This document shows, piece by piece, positions 59,118 to 64,000 of a DNA stretch of 64,000 nucleotides. The stretch covers positions 9,302,303 through 9,366,302 of the forward strand of contig CM046870.1 of the NCBI GenBank assembly GCA_025617745.1, given 5' to 3'. The notes below the pieces were generated by a model that worked only from the letters and a program-made list of their open reading frames with translations, had not been told where the DNA came from and made no database searches. Numbering within the stretch: position 1 is the first letter of the stretch; each line of letters opens with the position of its first letter. Source of the stretch: Heliocidaris erythrogramma (taxonomy: Eukaryota > Echinodermata > Echinoidea > Camarodonta > Echinometridae). The position numbers were made by a program, and so were the translations under genes.

Positions 59118-59509
59118 TACTGTAGCCTTCACGTGCTGCTGCAGTGTAACATTTTTTTAGAAGTATGCCAAGTTCACAATCTATCGTGAGACAATGGCGA
59201 AGTGCATAGGACATTGTCTGTTGGGATGTGTAGGCTTTACAGTGATTCTTGATCTTTGTGATACATATATAGGCCTACACTGTATAATTATATAACTTTC
59301 ATTTCAGCATTGTTCCCGTGATTATGGTGATCTGTATAAGAATACGAAAAACATACAATATTATTGAAGTTATAATATTAACTGTTTTTGGATATGTTTA
59401 TGTTTTCCTCATTTGTATCCTACCGCTTCAGTTTTTGTTTTTTACCTTCTACGTCTTCCCTCACCTACTCTTTCTCTCTATCTATCCCCCTTTGTCCCTA
59501 CTTCACCTC

Positions 59510-59621
59510 TCTCTCTTTATCATATTCTCTCTCTCTCTCTCTCTCTCCCTCTCTCTCTCTCCCTCTCTCTCTCTCTCTCTCCCTCTCTCCCCCCCTCTCT
59601 CTCTCTCTCTATTTCTCTCCT
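59510..59621 (+). repeat. (CT)n microsatellite
   Basis: CT runs interrupted by CCCT, in a wider pyrimidine-rich region from 59440. The Ser/Leu/Pro open frames here are artefacts. Confidence 0.93.
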
Positions 59622-59889
59622 TCTTTTTCATGTATTTCTTTTTTATACCCGTCGGATCCACCTATCTCTTCCAGTTCCCTATCTCTAAGATCCTACCCAC
59701 TTTGAACTTTACGACTGGTCGAACGCCCTCTCTGAAGTATGGGTGAAGTTTATTGATCATCATCTTTAGTCCCCTCAAAGTCTGAAAATATCTCTCCCAC
59801 AGGTCCTCACGTACCAATGATTATTATCAAGAATGACACCAGATAAAGGTCTCCGACATTTGCTACTGTGGAGATTACTCCGGGCTTTA

Positions 59890-60120
59890 TCTCATCAGAG
59901 ATATGGGGTAAGGGTTCGAGTTGTGATTGGGTTTTAGGTAAGATTTAGGGTTATGGTTAGGTGTAGTGTTTGGTCAAGTTGAAGTTAATTAACCCATTGA
60001 AAACTGAATTCTTTCATTCCCATAGGCTTAATACAGGGACAATCCGGTTCCCGTAAGCAATGGGTTAAGATTGTGGTTAGTTGTAGGGTATTGACCGAAG
60101 AGCAATGTCGCCGGAGAACC
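59890..60120 (+). repeat. dispersed TTAGGG-rich repeat, copy 5, split by a family C element
   Basis: Left part: CATCAGAGATATGGGGTAAG, GTTGTGATTGGGTTTTAGG, TTAGGGTTATGGTTAGGTGT. The family C element at 59989-60068 interrupts it, and GATTGTGGTTAGTTGTAGGG continues after. Confidence 0.6.
59989..60068 (+). mobile_element. ~80-bp TTAA mini-element, family C copy 5
   Basis: TTAACCCATTGAAAACTGAA at the start, CATAGGCTTAATACAGGGAC in the core and CAATGGGTTAA at the end. It is inserted in a TTAGGG-rich repeat. Confidence 0.78.
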
Positions 60121-60404
60121 CAGATATTACCACTTGCTTCGCACTTCATCATGGTCTTGTTGACAAGGCAGCGTTGAAGAATGCCTCAGATGCGTTTCCT
60201 TGACGCACTGACGGTATAAATGAATTAATAATTGATCGTTATCAATTGCTTCTTGAATAGTCATACAGGTAGTGATTAGGGTCGATGGACGAGACAGGGT
60301 GAGTGTCACAGAGCCAACATCCATGATGCTTGAATATGTATCACCATTGACCAAGGGAACGGTGATGTAGCGTGGGGCCAGTCATTGGAAGGGCACTGCC
60401 ATCG

Positions 60405-60406
<2 letters not shown>

Positions 60407-60441
<35 letters not shown>
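60407..60441 (+). repeat. poly-T run of 35
   Basis: 35 uninterrupted T, followed by T-rich sequence with GTTTTGTTTT repeats. It could be the minus-strand A-tail of a retroposed sequence; no source was recognised. Confidence 0.9.
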
Positions 60442-60446
<5 letters not shown>

Positions 60447-60626
60447 TTTTGGTTTTGTTTTGTTTTGTTTTTGTTTTTTGGGGGCAGTCTCATTATGTGA
60501 GTGAAATGCCAATTAACAATGCATTCGACTAGTGATCGAAAGGTGGGTGTGGGAGAGGGTTCTTTCATCCTCTTCTGACGTTCACTGTCCTTTTCCCTTC
60601 AGCCCTCCTCCCCACCCCCACTTTTC

Positions 60627-60948
60627 AATAAGCCAGTTCGGGGTTAGCGCATGGTACAAATGACCCCAAATATCCACAGATATTTTAGACATGGAGGGTT
60701 CCTTTATGTGCACTTCAGAAAAATAACTCTGGGAGTGATAGAGGTGCCTCATGAATAGCTTTTGTTTCCCCCTTTAAAAAGAATACTTCCACCTGGATAT
60801 CATGGAATGCACCATTAGTGCATAATTGAATAATGATTACATGACATTCATGAGCACATATCGAATATTAGTGTCAGTGGGTTTTAGAATTTGGTACAGA
60901 TGACCTTTATCTGCTCATGCTCAGATTGCATCTCCGAAGTGGCTTATT
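60627..60948. mobile_element. MITE family D copy 2 (322 bp)
   Basis: The left end AATAAGCCAGTTCGGGGTTA and the right end CCGAAGTGGCTTATT are shorter, diverged forms of the termini at 27998 and 28186. The inner words TGGTACAAATGACC and ACAGATGACCTTTATCTGC also match that copy. Confidence 0.7.
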
Positions 60949-61394
60949 GGAGGGGCACGTCCACTTGTGCCCCCTTTTAGCAACAACACTGACAGGGCCG
61001 ACATCTAAGGATGGTTTCACATGTCTCACCACTGACAAAGGGCACTTCCGATGTGATGTGTGGTGTGTGGCAGTAGCGGATTAAAGCAAAGGGAGCGAAG
61101 CCCCCCCCCCCCCCCCCTTCCACTAAAAAAAGTAGAAATGCAGGAGTTTTCGGGACAAAATAATGTAACCCTCGCATCTTCCCTTTCTCCAATGGGTTAG
61201 CGTAAATTTTCAAAATCATATTTCGAGGACAAATCACATCTGGAATGAATCATGGATAAGCCACTTATTAATGTCTATGATGCGTCCTGATGATATTCTT
61301 TCAGCTTACCAGAGATAGGGTATATTACTCGTAAAGTAACTAGATTTTCAGGAGTCTCTGTACATTTCATAGGGATTGTAGGTTTTACAAGCAG

Positions 61395-61882
61395 AGTGAA
61401 AGGGAATCATATTCTTGATCGCCATACCCGTCTCTCCATTGACACAGGGGTAAAAGATTCTTATTTAACTGTTTAAAGTATGAAAGGTCATCCTATTTTT
61501 GCTTCACATACCTGTCTCTCATTCACACAGGGGGAAAATATTCTTACATTCAGTTGTGAAAGTCATCATATTCTTCTTCCCATACCCATCTCTCCATTAA
61601 CACAGGGGTAAAAGATTCCTATTTGCAACTTGTGAAAGGTCATCATATTCTTGCTTCACATACCTGTCTCTATATTCACACAGGGGTAAAAGATTCCTAT
61701 TTGCAGTGTGAAAGGTCATCATATTCTTGCTTCCCATACTAATCTCTCCATTAACACAGGGGTAAAATATTCTTATTTGCAGTGTGAAAGGTCATCATAA
61801 TTATTCTTGCTTCACATACCTGTCTCTCCATTCAAACAGGGGTAAAAGATTCTTATTTGCAGTGTGAAAGGTCATCATAATT
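61395..61882 (+). repeat. ~77-bp minisatellite, left part (6 units)
   Basis: Units contain GTGTGAAAGGTCATCATATT, CTTGCTTCCCATACC-GTCTC and CACAGGGGTAAAAGATTC. The GGGGTAAAA word recurs about every 75-83 bases from 61447 to 61839. The array is cut by the inverted-repeat element at 61883. Confidence 0.88.
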
Positions 61883-61929
61883 GTATCCCCCGGCAGTATG
61901 CCGGAGGATACTTTGGATTCAGCAGCGTT

Positions 61930-61930
<1 letters not shown>

Positions 61931-61960
<30 letters not shown>

Positions 61961-61961
61961 G
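61931..61961 (+). repeat. (CGC)n trinucleotide run
   Basis: Ten CGC units and one base. Alanine or proline open frames across it are artefacts. Confidence 0.95.
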
Positions 61962-61974
61962 TCACATTCTTGTG

Positions 61975-63425
61975 TGCGCTCTAGCGGTCACATTTCTCGA
62001 CGAATTTTTTTCAAACTTCCTGTGGACGTGTATCTTGGTAAAATCTGGACCCCTATAGTTTCTGGTGATGCTGCCCCCAGTGTTCCGTCTTTTATAGGGT
62101 AAAAGGCCATATTTTTTTGGATAGTTTGTGTGCGCAGGCTCTAGCGGTCACATTTCTCAACGGATTTTGTTCAAATTTTGTATGGAGGTGTCTCTTGGTA
62201 AAATCTGGAACCCTATAGATTTTGGTGATGCTGCCCCCAGTGTTCCGTCTTTTATAGGGTCAAAGGTCATATTTTGATAGATGTCTTGTGTGTACTCTTG
62301 TGTGCGCTCTGGCGGTCACATTTCTCAACGGATTTCGTTTAAATTTTGCATGAAGGTGTCTCTTGGTGTAATTTAAAAACTTATAGTGTTTGGTGATGCT
62401 GCCACCAGTGTTCCGTCTTTTATAGGGTCAAAGGTCATACTTCAGGGCATGGCGTGAGTGCACTCTGCAGGCCACATTTCTCAACGGATTTTGTTCAAAT
62501 TTTGTATGGAGATGTATCTTGGTATAATCTACACATGTTTAATTTTTGGTGATGCTGCCCTCATTGTTCCGTCCTTTATAGGGTCAAAGGTCATTTTTCC
62601 ATTTCTTGCACTCTTACTTCTGCATTTCTCGACGGATTTCGTTCAAATTTTGCATGAAGGTGTCCCTTGATGTAATCTAAAAATCTGTACTTTTTGGTGA
62701 TGCTGCCACCAGTGTCCCGTCTTTTATAGGGTCAAAGGTCATACTTCAAGGGATGGCGTGAGTTCACTCTGCAGGCCACATTTCTTGATGGATTTCTTTC
62801 AAATTTTGTATGGACATGTATCTGTGGATAATCTACACATCTTTACTGGTTGGTAATGCTGCCCTCATTGTTCCGTCCTTTATAGGGTCAAAGCTCATTT
62901 GTCCCTTTTGTGCACTCTTACTTCTGCATTTCTTGACGGATTTCATTCAAATTTTGGATGGAGATGTATCTTGGTATAATCTACACATATTTAATTTTTG
63001 GTGATGCTGCCCTCATTGTTCCGTCCTTTATAGGGTCAAAGGTCATTTTTCCATTTCTTGCACTCTTCTGCATTTCTTGACGGATTTCGTTCAAATTTCG
63101 CATGAAGGTGTTTCTTGGTGTAATCTAAAAACCTATAGTTTTTGGTGATGCTGCCACCAGTGTTCCGTCTTTTATAGGGTCAAAGGTCATACTTCAGGGA
63201 ATGGCGTGAGTGCACTCTGCAGGCCACATTTCTTGATGGATTTCTTTCAAATTCTGTATGGAGATGTATCTTGGTATAATCTACACATCTTTACTGTTTG
63301 GTAATGCTGCCCTCATTGTTCCGTCCTTTATAGGGTCAAAGCTCATTTGTCCCTTTTGTGCACTCTTACTTCTGCATTTCTTGACGGATTTCATTCAAAT
63401 TTTGTATGGAGATGTATCTTGGTAT
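61975..63425 (+). repeat. nine tandem units of ~146-168 bp
   Basis: TGATGCTGCC or TAATGCTGCC recurs near 62066, 62223, 62391, 62551, 62697, 62852, 63001, 63147 and 63301. Each unit also has TCAAATTTTG-ATG-AG-TGT, GTGTTCCGTC or ATTGTTCCGTCC, and TTTATAGGGTCAAAGGTCAT or a variant. Later units alternate between two subtypes (CCACCAGTG and CCCTCATTG), suggesting amplification of a dimer. Confidence 0.88.
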
Positions 63426-63616
63426 ATCTCTCAACACATTTCTTTCAAATTTTATATGAAGATGTGTCTTAGTGAAACCTACACATCTAATTTCTACACC
63501 ATCCTTTTGTTTGAGGGAGGGGATGGGGGAGGGTCTTTGTCCCTCCTTCAAATCGCTGCCAGTGCCGGGGGATACATTTAGCATTGCGCGGCCCCAGCAA
63601 TGCACATTTCTAGTTA

Positions 63617-63925
63617 CTTTTGCTTCCCATACCCGTCTCTCCATTGATACAGGGGTAAAAGATTCTTATTTACAGTGTGAAAGGTCATCATATTCTTGCT
63701 TCCTATACTCATCTCTCCATTAACACAGGGGTTATATATTCTCATATACAGTGTGAACTGTCATCATTTCCGCGTTTCCCCACACCCATCTCTCCATTCA
63801 GCCAGGGGGTAATACATGATTACATGCAGTGTGAACGGTCATTATATTCTTGCTTCCCAGACTCGTCTCCCATTAATATACAGGGGTTATAGATTCTCAT
63901 ATGTAGTGCGAAAGTCAATATATAT
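63617..63925 (+). repeat. ~77-bp minisatellite, right part (4 units)
   Basis: It resumes with GCTTCCCATACCCGTCTCTC, and the GGGGTAAAA/GGGGTTATA word recurs at 63653, 63730, 63807 and 63884. These units are more diverged than those on the left. Confidence 0.82.
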
Positions 63926-64000
63926 ATGGTTGATTCCCATATTACTAAATTTTAGCATTGTGCAAACAATTTTGAAAGAAGGGTATGGGTAACGAAAATA

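Larger units (their letters stand above)
61883..63575. mobile_element. 1.7-kb inverted-repeat element with nine internal tandem units
   Basis: GTATCCCCCGGCA at 61883-61895 is exactly inverted at 63563-63575. The left end can also fold on itself (GTATCC-CCGGCA with TGCCGG-GGATAC). Inside are a (CGC)n run at 61931-61961 and nine tandem units. Element-related sequence may continue to about 63617, where the minisatellite resumes. No transposase was recognised, so it appears non-autonomous. Confidence 0.72.

Noticed and set aside
61395..63925. A CRISPR-like array
   Set aside because: Whole units repeat without distinct spacers, and the context is an animal genome; it is a minisatellite.

Overview
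The window reads as nuclear DNA from a marine invertebrate, most likely an echinoderm or a close deuterostome relative. Protein similarity to vertebrate IA-2/phogrin is high, introns are multi-kilobase, CT/GA microsatellites are abundant, and there are many short inverted-repeat elements, tRNA-derived SINEs and a DIRS retrotransposon. The species call is inference; the sequence alone does not settle it.

One host gene is supported. Seven plus-strand exons between 1595 and 44358 (701 coding bases including the stop, about 233 residues, in 42.8 kb) join in a consistent reading phase. They encode the C-terminal half of the protein-tyrosine-phosphatase-like domain of a PTPRN/PTPRN2 (IA-2, phogrin, IDA-1) dense-core-vesicle receptor. 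The exons for the signal peptide, RESP18-like region, luminal domain, membrane segment and start of the PTP domain must lie upstream of base 1. The visible domain carries the family's pseudophosphatase marks: WPE instead of WPD, and HCSDG instead of HCSAG. A phase-2 intron of 11.1 kb splits the Ser codon of the signature motif.

The intron between the last two exons (35229-44286) holds a 6.3-kb tyrosine-recombinase retrotransposon of the DIRS order (37009-43350), in the same orientation as the gene. It has 152-bp identical inverted terminal repeats and an internal complementary region made of the complements of both outer ends. It has a degraded ORF1 with tandem duplications, a frameshifted RT/RNase H/methyltransferase-like frame, and an open tyrosine-recombinase frame with visible R-H-R-Y residues.

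The rest of the introns and the 19.6 kb downstream of the stop codon contain no gene I can support. They hold several families of TTAA- or TA-flanked MITE-like elements, two tRNA-like SINEs, dispersed TTAGGG-rich repeats, microsatellites, homopolymer runs and possible hairpins. The last 2.6 kb is a 77-bp minisatellite interrupted by a 1.7-kb inverted-repeat element that contains nine tandem units of about 155 bp. No bacterial operon, CRISPR array, rRNA or convincing functional tRNA was seen.
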